NCBI RefSeq assembly: GCF_041358175.1
Contig: NZ_JBGKBE010000001.1
Span: 310,001-374,000 of the forward strand
Length of the DNA stretch: 64,000 nt
Source of the DNA: Muriicola sp041358175
GTDB lineage: Bacteria; Bacteroidota; Bacteroidia; Flavobacteriales; Flavobacteriaceae
Direction: 5' to 3'
Shown: positions 1 through 8,241 of the stretch, one piece after another
How positions within the stretch are numbered: position 1 is the stretch's first letter
Layout of the letters: each line of letters begins with the position of its first letter
Position numbers and translations under genes: made by a program
The notes under the pieces: model-generated
The model's database searches: none
What the model was told of the DNA's origin: nothing
Seen by the model: the letters and a program-made list of their open reading frames with translations, nothing else

Positions 1-130
1 TGCCATCATTAAGCAAATCCGAGTTGGAATATCATCCTCTGATTCAGCAGATGACATTGGCAGAAAGGTTCAGCAACTTGAACATCTTCATTTTCCACAG
101 ATAATAGAAGCCGTTTTATCAGAAAATTAA
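1..130 (+). CDS. purN: Phosphoribosylglycinamide formyltransferase, 3' end only
   Basis: The frame is open from base 2 to a TAA at 128-130 and encodes the last 42 residues of a protein whose start lies before the window. The ending, with DSADDIGRKVQQLEH followed by FPQIIEAVL, matches the usual C-terminus of PurN, which transfers a formyl group from 10-formyl-tetrahydrofolate to GAR in purine synthesis. Two other likely nucleotide-metabolism genes follow (PfkB kinase and a PurF-like enzyme), which supports the call. The stop overlaps the next start by one base (TAATG), implying co-transcription. The catalytic part is outside the window, so the identification rests on the tail and the context. 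Confidence 0.7.
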   Translation, partial: AIIKQIRVGISSSDSADDIGRKVQQLEHLHFPQIIEAVLSEN

Positions 131-765
131 TGGCCAAAAAAAACAAATTATACGTAGTCTGGAAGGGAAAAGTCCCCGGTATATATGATAGCTGGGATGC
201 TTGTAAAAAACAGATATCGGGGATGAAAGGGGCCCAGTATATGTCTTTTTCTACCCGTGAGCAGGCCGAAAAGGCTTATAATAGTTCTTACGCTGTCTAC
301 AAAGGCAGCAAAAAGAAGGAGCCGGGATTATCAGCAACTGAATTATTAAAGATAGGAGAACCCAATATGCACTCTATTGCGGTTGATGCTGCGTCGAGTG
401 GAAATCCAGGCAAAATGGAATACCGAGGTGTAGACACCAGGACGAAAAAACAGTTGTTCAGACAGGGGCCATTCGCCCAGGGTACCAATAACATAGGAGA
501 ATTCCTGGCCATTGTGCATGGCCTGGCCTTTCTTAAGGAAAGAAAATCAGATCGTGTTCTTTATACAGATTCACGCACCGCCATGAGTTGGGTGAGGAAA
601 AAGAAATGCAATACGAAGTTGCAGCCAAATACCAGGAATAAGGAATTATTCGAGCTGGTTGAAAGAGCTGAAATCTGGCTTAATAAAAATTCGTACAAAA
701 CTCCCGTGGTTAAATGGGAAACCGCAGCCTGGGGTGAAATACCTGCTGATTTCGGTCGAAAATAA
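130..765 (+). CDS. Ribonuclease H with N-terminal viroplasmin (hybrid-binding) domain
   Basis: The protein has 211 aa. Residues 5-50 form the caulimovirus viroplasmin/RNase H1 N-terminal fold (LYVVWKGKVPGIYDSW, then a YMSFST...AEKAY ending), which binds RNA:DNA hybrids. Residues 80-211 are a type 1 RNase H domain with the four acidic metal ligands in order: D86 (SIAVDAA), E124 (NNIGEF), D147 (LYTDSR) and D207 near the end. It should cleave the RNA strand of hybrids in the cytoplasm. The start is fixed by the one-base overlap with the purN stop. This two-domain form is common in Bacteroidota. Confidence 0.92.
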   Translation: MAKKNKLYVVWKGKVPGIYDSWDACKKQISGMKGAQYMSFSTREQAEKAYNSSYAVYKGSKKKEPGLSATELLKIGEPNMHSIAVDAASSGNPGKMEYRGVDTRTKKQLFRQGPFAQGTNNIGEFLAIVHGLAFLKERKSDRVLYTDSRTAMSWVRKKKCNTKLQPNTRNKELFELVERAEIWLNKNSYKTPVVKWETAAWGEIPADFGRK

Positions 766-793
766 CCCTTCCTGAATTTCCATTTACCTCAGG

Positions 794-823
794 TTCCACA
801 GGAATAACAAAAGCGTATATTTG
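794..823 (+). promoter_or_regulatory. Putative Bacteroidota promoter before the PfkB kinase
   Basis: TATATTTG at 816-823 fits the -7 consensus TAnnTTTG, with a TTC (consensus TTG) 19 nt upstream at 794-796. Transcription would start near 829, giving a leader of about 15 nt before the ATG at 845. Prediction from motif and spacing only. Confidence 0.5.
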
Positions 824-844
824 CAACGAATTTGAACCTTTTAT

Positions 845-1771
845 ATGGGCAAGCTTTTAATATTGGGAACCGTGGCCTTTGATGCAATCGAAACGCCTTT
901 TGGTAAAACCGATAAAATACTGGGTGGTGCAGCTACCTTTATTGGCCTAGCGGCTTCTCAGTTTAAAGTTGAATCTGCAATTGTTTCAATTGTGGGTGAC
1001 GACTTTCCCCAGACATATCTGGAATTACTCGAAAAAAGGGGAGTCGATATATCAGGCATTGAAGTGGTTGAGAACGGCAAGACTTTCTTCTGGAGCGGGA
1101 AATATGATAATGACCTTAACAGCCGGGATACCCTGGTAACCGAACTTAATGTCTTAGCAGATTTTAAACCGGTTATCCCTGCTCATTTCAGGGATGCGGA
1201 CGTCCTTATGCTGGGAAACCTCCATCCTTCAGTACAGCTGAGTGCCATAGAACAGATGCAGGCTGAGCCAAAATTGATTGTATTAGATACGATGAATTTC
1301 TGGATGAATAATACACTACCTGAATTGATAGAAGTTATCAAAAAAACAGATGTTATCACAATCAATGACGAGGAAGCAAGGCAATTGGCCAATGAATATT
1401 CCCTGGTAAAGGCAGCACAGAAAATTCATGAAATGGGCCCGAAATACGTGGTGATTAAAAAAGGGGAAAACGGCGCATTGCTTTTCCACAATGGGGAGGT
1501 GTTTTTTGCCCCGGCATTACCCCTCGAAGAGGTGTTTGATCCTACGGGTGCGGGAGATACCTTTGCCGGAGGATTTGTGGGTTATCTTACCGAGTCTGAG
1601 AACGTTTCTTTTAACAATCTTAGGAATGCAGTAATACACGGGGCCAATCTGGCTTCGTTTTGTGTGGAGAAGTTTGGTACGGAAAGGATGCAAAACCTAT
1701 CCAAAGATGAAGTAGACCGCAGGTTAAATCAATTTAAACAGTTAACACAATTTGATATTGAGTTAAAATAA
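845..1771 (+). CDS. PfkB-family carbohydrate/nucleoside kinase
   Basis: A 308-aa ribokinase-fold sugar kinase. The N-terminal GGAA motif (residues 27-30) lies in the substrate-binding region. The C-terminal signature DPTGAGDTFAGG (residues 232-243) carries the catalytic base D238 and the anion hole. The protein would phosphorylate a hydroxymethyl group of a sugar or nucleoside using ATP; the substrate cannot be read from the sequence. Its fixed place between purN and a PurF-like gene suggests a role near purine or ribose-phosphate metabolism, but this is inference. The ATG at 845 follows a promoter-like element, and a terminator sits directly after the stop. Confidence 0.88.
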   Translation: MGKLLILGTVAFDAIETPFGKTDKILGGAATFIGLAASQFKVESAIVSIVGDDFPQTYLELLEKRGVDISGIEVVENGKTFFWSGKYDNDLNSRDTLVTELNVLADFKPVIPAHFRDADVLMLGNLHPSVQLSAIEQMQAEPKLIVLDTMNFWMNNTLPELIEVIKKTDVITINDEEARQLANEYSLVKAAQKIHEMGPKYVVIKKGENGALLFHNGEVFFAPALPLEEVFDPTGAGDTFAGGFVGYLTESENVSFNNLRNAVIHGANLASFCVEKFGTERMQNLSKDEVDRRLNQFKQLTQFDIELK

Positions 1772-1772
1772 T

Positions 1773-1797
1773 GCCCTGCCTTTCCGGGGCTTTTTTT
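1773..1797 (+). terminator. Intrinsic terminator after the PfkB kinase
   Basis: GCCCTG (1773-1778), a six-base loop and CGGGGC (1785-1790, one G:U pair) are followed by seven T. It lies between the PfkB gene and the PurF-like gene, so the latter may have its own promoter or depend on read-through. Confidence 0.7.
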
Positions 1798-1809
1798 ATG
1801 CAATGAGCT

Positions 1810-3708
1810 ATGAGTGACGCCATTAAACACGAGTGTGGTATTTCCCTGATCAGACTTTTAAAGCCCCTCGATTATTACAAGAAAAAGTACGGGTCTGCCG
1901 TCTACGGGGTCAATAAAATGTACCTCATGATGGAAAAGCAGCACAACCGAGGACAAGACGGTGCGGGCTTTGCCAGTATTAAGCTCGATGTTCAACCCGG
2001 CCAGCGATATATGAGTCGGGTAAGGTCGGTTCAGTCACAACCCATTCAGGATATTTTTGCCCAGATCACCGATCGTATCAATAGGGCCTTTGAGGAAAAT
2101 CCGGAGTTAATAAATGACGCTGAGGCACAGAAGAATTACATCCCATACATTGGAGAAGTACTATTGGGACATGTTCGTTACGGTACCTTCGGAAAGAATA
2201 GTATAGAAAATGTACACCCCTTTCTCCGTCAGAATAATTGGATGCATCGTAACCTGATTGTTGCCGGGAATTTCAATATGACTAATGTGACCGAGTTGTT
2301 CGACAACCTGGTACAACTGGGTCAGCATCCCAAAGAGATGGCTGATACGGTAACCGTTATGGAAAAGATCGGGCATTTCTTAGATGATGCCGTAGCCAAG
2401 CTATACAAAGAGATCAAGAAAGAAGGCTACAACAAAATGGAGGCTTCACCCCTGATTGCAGAACGACTCAATCTGGCGAAAATTCTAAAAAAGGCCGCTA
2501 AGAACTGGGATGGGGGATATGCGATGGCCGGACTATTGGGTCATGGAGATGCCTTTGTCCTCAGAGATCCATCGGGAATACGACCAACTTATTTCTACAA
2601 GGATGAAGAGGTAGTAGTGGTGGCCTCAGAACGCGCAGCTATTCAAACGGTTTTTAATGTAAAATATGAGGCGGTTCAGGAATTGAAACCTGCCCATGCC
2701 ATCATCATTAAAAAGAAAGGGACGGTTAATATTAAAAAGATCATGGAGCCGCTTGAGAGAAAGGCATGCTCCTTTGAACGGATTTATTTTTCCAGGGGCA
2801 GTGACAAAGAGATCTATCAGGAGCGGAAGGAACTCGGAAAACTCATCTTCCCAAAAATTCTTTCTGCTATCGATAACGATATCAGGAACACCGTTTTCTC
2901 TTATATTCCCAATACGGCCGAAACCTCATTTCTGGGTATGGTTAAAGAAGCCCAGAATTATCTAAACAAGAAAAAGGAAGAACAAATCCTCGAAATAGGC
3001 TCAGGAATTACAAGCGAAGAATTGCATCAGATCCTGGAGATCAGACCCCGAATTGAAAAAGTTGCTATCAAGGATGCGAAGCTAAGGACCTTTATCACTC
3101 AGGATAGTAGCAGAGATGACCTTGTAGCCCACGTCTATGATATTACGTATGGGTCGGTCAATGAAAATGACAACCTTGTCATTATTGACGACAGTATCGT
3201 AAGAGGTACTACCTTAAAAAATAGTATCCTTGGTATTCTCGACAGATTGGGACCTAAAAAAATCATTGTGGTTTCTTCGGCTCCCCAAATCCGCTATCCT
3301 GATTGTTACGGGATAGATATGGCTAAATTAGAAGATTTTATTGCCTTTAAGGCAGCCCTGGCCCTTCATAAAGAACACAATTCTCTATCACTTGTAGATG
3401 ATATCTATAAAAAATGTAAGGAGCAATTTCACAAAAAGGACAAAGAGATCATCAACTATGTCAAGGAGTTTTATGCGCCATTCAGTGCCGATCAGATATC
3501 AGACAAGATCGGAGAGCTCTTGTCCCCGGAAGGCATAAAGGCTGAGGTTAAGATTATCTATCAGACTATTGGCAATCTTCATATGGCCTGTCCTGACAAT
3601 TTAGGTGACTGGTATTTTACTGGTGACTACCCTACTGCAGGTGGAAATAAAGTAGTCAATAAGGCCTTTATCAATTTTTATGAAGGCAAAAATGAGAGGG
3701 CTTATTAG
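1810..3708 (+). CDS. Amidophosphoribosyltransferase (long Bacteroidota form)
   Basis: The 632-aa protein has an N-terminal class II glutamine amidotransferase domain and a C-terminal phosphoribosyltransferase domain. The likely nucleophile is C9 (KHECGISLIR), which would need removal of an eight-residue propeptide to become N-terminal. Later motifs are HNRGQDGAGFA and GHVRYGTFG. The PRPP loop is at about 455-468 (NLVIIDDSIVRGTT, acidic pair D460/D461). It would make 5-phosphoribosylamine from PRPP and glutamine, the first step of purine synthesis. The protein is longer than the classical PurF of about 500 aa, which is usual for the divergent Bacteroidota form. The ATG at 1803 is in another frame that stops quickly, so 1810 is the start. 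Confidence 0.88.
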   Translation: MSDAIKHECGISLIRLLKPLDYYKKKYGSAVYGVNKMYLMMEKQHNRGQDGAGFASIKLDVQPGQRYMSRVRSVQSQPIQDIFAQITDRINRAFEENPELINDAEAQKNYIPYIGEVLLGHVRYGTFGKNSIENVHPFLRQNNWMHRNLIVAGNFNMTNVTELFDNLVQLGQHPKEMADTVTVMEKIGHFLDDAVAKLYKEIKKEGYNKMEASPLIAERLNLAKILKKAAKNWDGGYAMAGLLGHGDAFVLRDPSGIRPTYFYKDEEVVVVASERAAIQTVFNVKYEAVQELKPAHAIIIKKKGTVNIKKIMEPLERKACSFERIYFSRGSDKEIYQERKELGKLIFPKILSAIDNDIRNTVFSYIPNTAETSFLGMVKEAQNYLNKKKEEQILEIGSGITSEELHQILEIRPRIEKVAIKDAKLRTFITQDSSRDDLVAHVYDITYGSVNENDNLVIIDDSIVRGTTLKNSILGILDRLGPKKIIVVSSAPQIRYPDCYGIDMAKLEDFIAFKAALALHKEHNSLSLVDDIYKKCKEQFHKKDKEIINYVKEFYAPFSADQISDKIGELLSPEGIKAEVKIIYQTIGNLHMACPDNLGDWYFTGDYPTAGGNKVVNKAFINFYEGKNERAY

Positions 3709-3813
3709 CCAATAAAACAGACGAAATACACCACTTAGTGCATTTCATCGATAATATATGCATTTAATCGCCTTTATCGTCATTCAGCATCAAACGAAGT
3801 TACATTAGACTTG

Positions 3814-3884
3814 CCATAGCATAAGTAGGTTAAGTTCATGGTAAGATTTGGGGCAAAAAAGGTGGAGACTTCTCCACCTTTTTT
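3814..3884 (+). ncRNA. Small RNA, copy 1 of 3
   Basis: Predicted RNA of about 70 nt. It starts at the conserved CCATAGC, five bases after TACATTAG, and ends in a terminator: GGTGGAG (3861-3867), loop ACTT, CTCCACC (3872-3878), T-run. The 5' CCAT can pair with ATGG about 24 nt later, leaving the AAGTAGGTTAAG segment in a loop. The hairpin sequence differs between the copies while the pairing is kept, which is evidence for a real RNA. It could be a trans-acting regulator; the family is not recognised with certainty. The Rfam Flavo-1 family is a candidate to test. Confidence 0.75.
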
Positions 3885-4044
3885 ATTTTACACAATTCCG
3901 CAGTTAAGTCAACCAGGTTAGAATTTGTAGTCCCTTTCCTTAATACATTCCTTCCTTTTATCCATTAACGGTATTTCAACCAATTAAAGAGACGTTCGTC
4001 CAAAACCTTTTTCTTCAGCGACCTCTTCATTTACATTTGGAGAA

Positions 4045-4114
4045 CCATAGCATAAGTAGGTTAAGTTCATGGTAAGATTTGGGGAAAAAAGGCAGGTTCA
4101 TTCCTGCCTTTTTT
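4045..4114 (+). ncRNA. Small RNA, copy 2 of 3
   Basis: Same architecture as copy 1. The box TACATTTG at 4032-4039 is a perfect TAnnTTTG match. The 5' block from CCATAG through AAGATTTGGG is identical to copy 1. The terminator stem is entirely different in sequence (GGCAGG at 4091-4096 with CCTGCC at 4103-4108, six-base loop) but in the same position and followed by T6. This replacement of both stem arms supports structure-based selection. Confidence 0.77.
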
Positions 4115-4248
4115 ATTTCTGATAATCAAAGTCTTAGCTTCTTTTATTCCTTTTTGGGCTTTCCAGCCACACATTTTACCTAATGATCTTGTCCAAAATT
4201 TCTTCGATTTTCTTTGTTATTTCTCACAATACCAGTAATTTAGTGGTG

Positions 4249-4318
4249 CCATAGCATAAGTAGGTTAAGTTTATGGTAAGATTTGGGACGAAAAGGGTGG
4301 AGGCTTCTCCGCCCTTTT
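4249..4318 (+). ncRNA. Small RNA, copy 3 of 3
   Basis: Third copy, with one change in the 5' block (TTCATGG to TTTATGG). The terminator is GGGTGGAG (4295-4302), loop GCTT, CTCCGCCC (4307-4314), containing one U:G pair, then T4. Its upstream box TAATTTAG has a TTG exactly 19 nt before it, the best-spaced promoter of the three. It points towards the convergent sodA gene, whose own terminator lies just downstream. Confidence 0.75.
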
Positions 4319-4345
4319 CTATGTTCTTTTTTTGCTCTTCGATCA

Positions 4346-4378
4346 TAAAAAAAACCGCAACTTCAGAAGCTGCGGTTT
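4346..4378 (-). terminator. Intrinsic terminator of sodA
   Basis: The arms AAACCGCA (4352-4359) and TGCGGTTT (4371-4378) form an eight-pair stem. Read on the minus strand it is followed by a run of eight T (4347-4354 complement, overlapping the arm), just after the sodA stop. It probably also blocks transcription from the sRNA side. Confidence 0.8.
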
Positions 4379-4400
4379 CCCAAAATGTATTTATTAGTTT

Positions 4401-5009
4401 CTATTTATGTGCCTTGTAATTCTCAGCGACCTTATCCCAATTGATCACATTAAAAAATGCATTGATGTAATCTGGTCGTCGGTTCTGATAATGCAGATAG
4501 TAGGCATGTTCCCATACATCTAATCCCAAGATAGGATTCCCGCCACAACCGGTGTTGGGCATCAGGGGATTATCCTGGTTGGGGGTAGCACAAATCTCTA
4601 CTTTTCCACCTGGATGTACGCAAAGCCATGCCCAGCCTGAACCAAATTGGCTCCCGGCTGCGGAACTGAATTTATCTTTAAAACCATCAAATGACCCGAA
4701 TGCTGAATTAATCGCATCGGCTAAATCCCCGGAAGGATTTCCACCGGCGTCCGGCCCCATAATTTCCCAGAAGAGCGTGTGATTAAAAAACCCTCCTCCA
4801 TTGTTTCTTACGGCTTTATTGTTCATATCGAGTCCCGAAAGAATCTCCTTTATCCCTTTTCCTTCAAGGGGGGTTCCTTCTATGGCCGCATTGAGTTTCG
4901 TAGTGTAGCCGTTATGGTGTTTTGTGTGATGTATTTCCATTGTCCTTGCATCGATATATGGCTCGAGAGCGTCATATGCATAGGGTAGTTTTGGTAGTTC
5001 AAATGCCAT
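4401..5009 (-). CDS. sodA: Superoxide dismutase, Mn/Fe family
   Basis: This 202-aa cytoplasmic enzyme turns superoxide into hydrogen peroxide and oxygen. All four metal ligands are present: H27 (EIHHTKHH), H77 (FFNHTLFW), and D164 and H168 in the signature DVWEHAYY. The second-sphere glutamine lies in NQDNPLM (Q145), the Mn-type arrangement, so manganese or cambialistic use is likelier than strict iron; this is inferred by comparison with E. coli SodA. Length is typical. It is divergent from the AddA-like gene. A minus-strand TACTTTTG at 5047-5054 is a plausible -7 element about 40 nt before the ATG. Confidence 0.95.
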   Translation of the reverse strand: MAFELPKLPYAYDALEPYIDARTMEIHHTKHHNGYTTKLNAAIEGTPLEGKGIKEILSGLDMNNKAVRNNGGGFFNHTLFWEIMGPDAGGNPSGDLADAINSAFGSFDGFKDKFSSAAGSQFGSGWAWLCVHPGGKVEICATPNQDNPLMPNTGCGGNPILGLDVWEHAYYLHYQNRRPDYINAFFNVINWDKVAENYKAHK

Positions 5010-5104
5010 TTTTATTAAAGTTAAAAGTTAATATTCAGTGATTCTCAAAAGTAGGGATTTTAACAATTATATTCCCCTAATTATATGTTAAGAACTCTCG
5101 GGGT

Positions 5105-8100
5105 TTGCTTAATTTGCAAGGAAAATCTAAACAACTGTACGCTTATCAGATTTACGACGCTTCAGCCGGATCGGGTAAAACCTTTACCCTGGTCAAGGAA
5201 TACCTGAAATTAATCCTCATCCATGAGGGATCTCAGAATTTTAGAAAGATCCTTGCCATTACCTTTACAAATAAGGCTGTGAATGAAATGAAACAGCGTA
5301 TCCTTAGCAGCCTGTTTCTTTTTTCTTCGGATGCCGACAACGACGAAAATGATCTGTTTCAGAAGCTGGTGGAAGAACTCCAAATCGATGCTGATACGCT
5401 AAGGATAAGGGCTAAAAAGGTCCTCAGAGAAATACTGCATAATTATGCCTTCTTCGATATATCAACCATAGATAAATTCAACCACCGTCTGCTAAAAACC
5501 TTTGCAAGAGATCTGAAGATTCCACAGAATTTTGAAGTTGTTCTTGATACAGACCTTTTGCTTGCAGAAGGGATAGACAGAATGCTGGGCAATGCCGGGG
5601 CTGATGATCAACTTACAGACCTGTTTATCGCTTTTGCACTGCAAAAAATTGAAGACAATAAAAGTTGGGATCTCAGTTATGACCTCAGTCAGGTAGGGAA
5701 AATGCTTTTTGATGAAAATCACCTTGTTTATCTGGAGGAACTCAAAAGCAAGGACCTCACTTCTTTTCTGAATCTTCAAAAGGAATTGCGACGTCTTTTA
5801 AAAACACACACCGAAAAATTAAAAGCAATAGCGGACAGTGTGCTCTCCCTGATGGATGAAGCCGATTTAGAGCAAGCCGATTTCTATTCAGGTTATTTCC
5901 CAAAATTTCTCAAAAAAATACAAGAAGATCCCTCTACTCTTGATTTCTCAACGGGCTGGAAAAAAGATTTTGGCAGCACACCCTTGTATCCAAAAAAAAC
6001 CGCTGAGCATAAGAAACAGGCTATAGACGGGTTAATGCCAGAATTTATCAGATTGTGGTTGGAGATCAAAGAAGGTTACGGCCGATTGAGTTTTTTAAAA
6101 AACGTCTATCAGAATTTAGTCCCTCTGACATTGCTCAATGCCTTGCAAAAGGAGATTGATCAATTACTTGAAGAACGGGAACAACTACCTATCTCGGCAT
6201 TTAATACCCTTATTTCGGAACAGATAAGAGATCAGCCTACACCATTTATATATGAACGTCTGGGGGAGAAATATCGCCACTATTTTATAGATGAATTCCA
6301 GGACACTTCTCTGAATCAATGGTATAATCTGGTTCCCCTTATATCTCATGCATTACAGAGTGAAGACCTGCAGGGAAACAGGGGCAGCCTCTTCCTGGTT
6401 GGAGATGCCAAACAAGCGATTTACCGCTGGAGGGGTGGAAGGTCAGAATTATTCCTCAATCTCATCAACAACAACAATACCCTTTTTGGTCTCTCACCTA
6501 GGACAGAGTCTCTTGAAACTAATTTCAGAAGTTTTCAGGAGATTGTTACTTTCAACAACGGTTTCTTTTCCTCAGCGGTTCCTTATTTAAACAATAAACT
6601 CTACCAGGATTTATTTCTGAAAGGCAACAAACAACAACACACCTTTAAAAAAGGAGGGGTAGTAAGTATAAACTTTCTACAGAACATTGAAGACGACAAG
6701 GAACAAGCCTATTGTGAAGAGGTACTTAAGCACATAATTCATTTGCGCTCAAAAGGAATTCCTTTCGGAGCCGTTTCTGTGCTGTTCAGATCCAATAAAC
6801 AAGGTATTACCCTGGCCGAATACCTTATAAATAACCAGATACCAATCATTTCCTCAGATGCCTTGCTCCTCGAGAGTGATCCCGTGGTGCGATTTCTGAT
6901 CAATCTACTGAAGTATTCCATTCAGTCTTCTGATCTCAATATCCAGTTCGACATCCTTATTTACCTGAGTCCGGAAAAGGGCAGACACCAGTTTATTTCC
7001 GAGCATCTTGGAAAGCTTACACCATTTTTAAAAGCCGAGTACCAGTTTGACCTGGCCGCATTCAACCAAAGGTCTGTGTTCGATGCTTTGGAATACGCCA
7101 TTGAGCGGTTTGATCTCCTTGGGGAGTCTCAGGCGTATATCAGCAACTTACTCGACGAAGTCCTTGATGTTGAATTAAAACACGATTCGGGATTTAATTC
7201 CTTTATCAATATCTGGGAGAAGAATAAAAGTAAGTGGAGTATCCCTGCGCCCGAAAATATGGATGCCGTACAGCTGATGACCATCCACAAGGCCAAGGGG
7301 TTGGAATTCCCATTTGTGATCTTTCCATTTGCCAACTCGGGTATCTATGATGACAGGGGAACAAAACTCTGGGTTCCTGCTCATGATGAGGCCCTTGAAG
7401 GGTTTAGCCATATCCTAGTCAGTAAAAAGAAAGATATGGCCCTTTACAATGAGGAATCAGAAGAACTATATGAAGAAGAGCAGCACAAAATGGAACTCGA
7501 CTCCTTTAATTTATTATATGTGGCTTTAACGAGGGGTATTCAGGGGGTATTTATCATTACGGAAATGGACCTTACCGCCAAAGGAGAAAGTAAGCCTACC
7601 TATTATTCAGGCTTGTTTATCAATTACCTGAAGCAACTTGGAATTTGGGAACAAGACAAGTATCAGTACACTTTCGGGGATTTACAATATAGTAAGATGG
7701 AGGCTGCCCTTGAATTTGAACAGGAATCTGTTCCATATACGGCTACCACAAAATTCGGAGGACAACTGGAAATAAGTACCCGTGCCGGAGAATTATGGGG
7801 ATCGTCCAGAGAGCTGGCCCTCTCACAAGGCAATGTCTTGCATTACGGAATGAGTATTGTAGACACGGCTGATGATATTGAGTCTGCAGTTGCCGATTTA
7901 GTACGCAGTGGGGTTATCCAGGAAAATGAAGGCAGCACTTACAAAGAACTCTTCGATAGCATTGTACATCATCCACTTCTTAGCCGTTTTTTCAGGCCGG
8001 GAAGTAAAATTAAAAATGAAAAAACCATAATCTCACAAAATGGGGTAATTTTGCGGCCAGACAGGTTGGTCTTTGAGGAGAAGAAAGTCTCCATTCTGGA

Positions 8101-8239
8101 TTACAAGACCGGACATCAGAAATCTTCTGATCTCACCCAACTTAATTCTTACGGTGAAGTACTGGTTGCAATGGGGTATACAGTTGAGCACAAAGTCCTG
8201 ATTTACGTACAAGATGAAATTAAACCTATATTCATATAA
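5105..8239 (+). CDS. AddA-like UvrD-family helicase with C-terminal RecB-type nuclease domain
   Basis: The 1044-aa protein carries superfamily 1 helicase motifs. Walker A is at 19-26 (ASAGSGKT), motif II at 394-400 (FIDEFQDT), motif III is GDAKQAIYRWRGG, the TIHKAKGLEF motif starts at T726, and motif VI is LLYVALTRG. A PD-(D/E)XK nuclease follows, with RPDRL, LDYKTG (D999, K1001) and a downstream QLNSY. It should act as the motor and nuclease subunit of an AddAB-type end-resection complex, with the 10966 gene as partner. The start appears to be TTG at 5105, because the ATG upstream at 5086 is out of frame and no ATG precedes Walker A in frame. Kbl starts two bases after the stop. Confidence 0.85.
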   Translation: MLNLQGKSKQLYAYQIYDASAGSGKTFTLVKEYLKLILIHEGSQNFRKILAITFTNKAVNEMKQRILSSLFLFSSDADNDENDLFQKLVEELQIDADTLRIRAKKVLREILHNYAFFDISTIDKFNHRLLKTFARDLKIPQNFEVVLDTDLLLAEGIDRMLGNAGADDQLTDLFIAFALQKIEDNKSWDLSYDLSQVGKMLFDENHLVYLEELKSKDLTSFLNLQKELRRLLKTHTEKLKAIADSVLSLMDEADLEQADFYSGYFPKFLKKIQEDPSTLDFSTGWKKDFGSTPLYPKKTAEHKKQAIDGLMPEFIRLWLEIKEGYGRLSFLKNVYQNLVPLTLLNALQKEIDQLLEEREQLPISAFNTLISEQIRDQPTPFIYERLGEKYRHYFIDEFQDTSLNQWYNLVPLISHALQSEDLQGNRGSLFLVGDAKQAIYRWRGGRSELFLNLINNNNTLFGLSPRTESLETNFRSFQEIVTFNNGFFSSAVPYLNNKLYQDLFLKGNKQQHTFKKGGVVSINFLQNIEDDKEQAYCEEVLKHIIHLRSKGIPFGAVSVLFRSNKQGITLAEYLINNQIPIISSDALLLESDPVVRFLINLLKYSIQSSDLNIQFDILIYLSPEKGRHQFISEHLGKLTPFLKAEYQFDLAAFNQRSVFDALEYAIERFDLLGESQAYISNLLDEVLDVELKHDSGFNSFINIWEKNKSKWSIPAPENMDAVQLMTIHKAKGLEFPFVIFPFANSGIYDDRGTKLWVPAHDEALEGFSHILVSKKKDMALYNEESEELYEEEQHKMELDSFNLLYVALTRGIQGVFIITEMDLTAKGESKPTYYSGLFINYLKQLGIWEQDKYQYTFGDLQYSKMEAALEFEQESVPYTATTKFGGQLEISTRAGELWGSSRELALSQGNVLHYGMSIVDTADDIESAVADLVRSGVIQENEGSTYKELFDSIVHHPLLSRFFRPGSKIKNEKTIISQNGVILRPDRLVFEEKKVSILDYKTGHQKSSDLTQLNSYGEVLVAMGYTVEHKVLIYVQDEIKPIFI

Positions 8240-8241
8240 AT

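Larger units (their letters stand above)
3801..4320 (+). repeat. Three tandem promoter-sRNA-terminator cassettes in a gene-free region
   Basis: The 690 bases between purF and sodA hold no credible protein gene. They contain three copies of a unit of about 85 bp, starting 231 and 204 bp apart. Each has a TAnnTT(A/T)G box (3801-3808, 4032-4039, 4236-4243), exactly five bases, then CCATAGCATAAGTAGGTTAA and a further conserved block, then a GC-rich hairpin and T-run. The third copy also has a TTG at 4214-4216 exactly 19 nt before its box. The spacers of 110-150 nt are AT-rich and unrelated to each other, so only the promoter box and transcribed unit are conserved. Confidence 0.85.

Noticed and set aside
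3801..4320. CRISPR-like array from the three spaced repeats
   Set aside because: Units are about 70-85 bp with unequal spacers of more than 100 bp, each ends in a terminator, and no cas gene is present.
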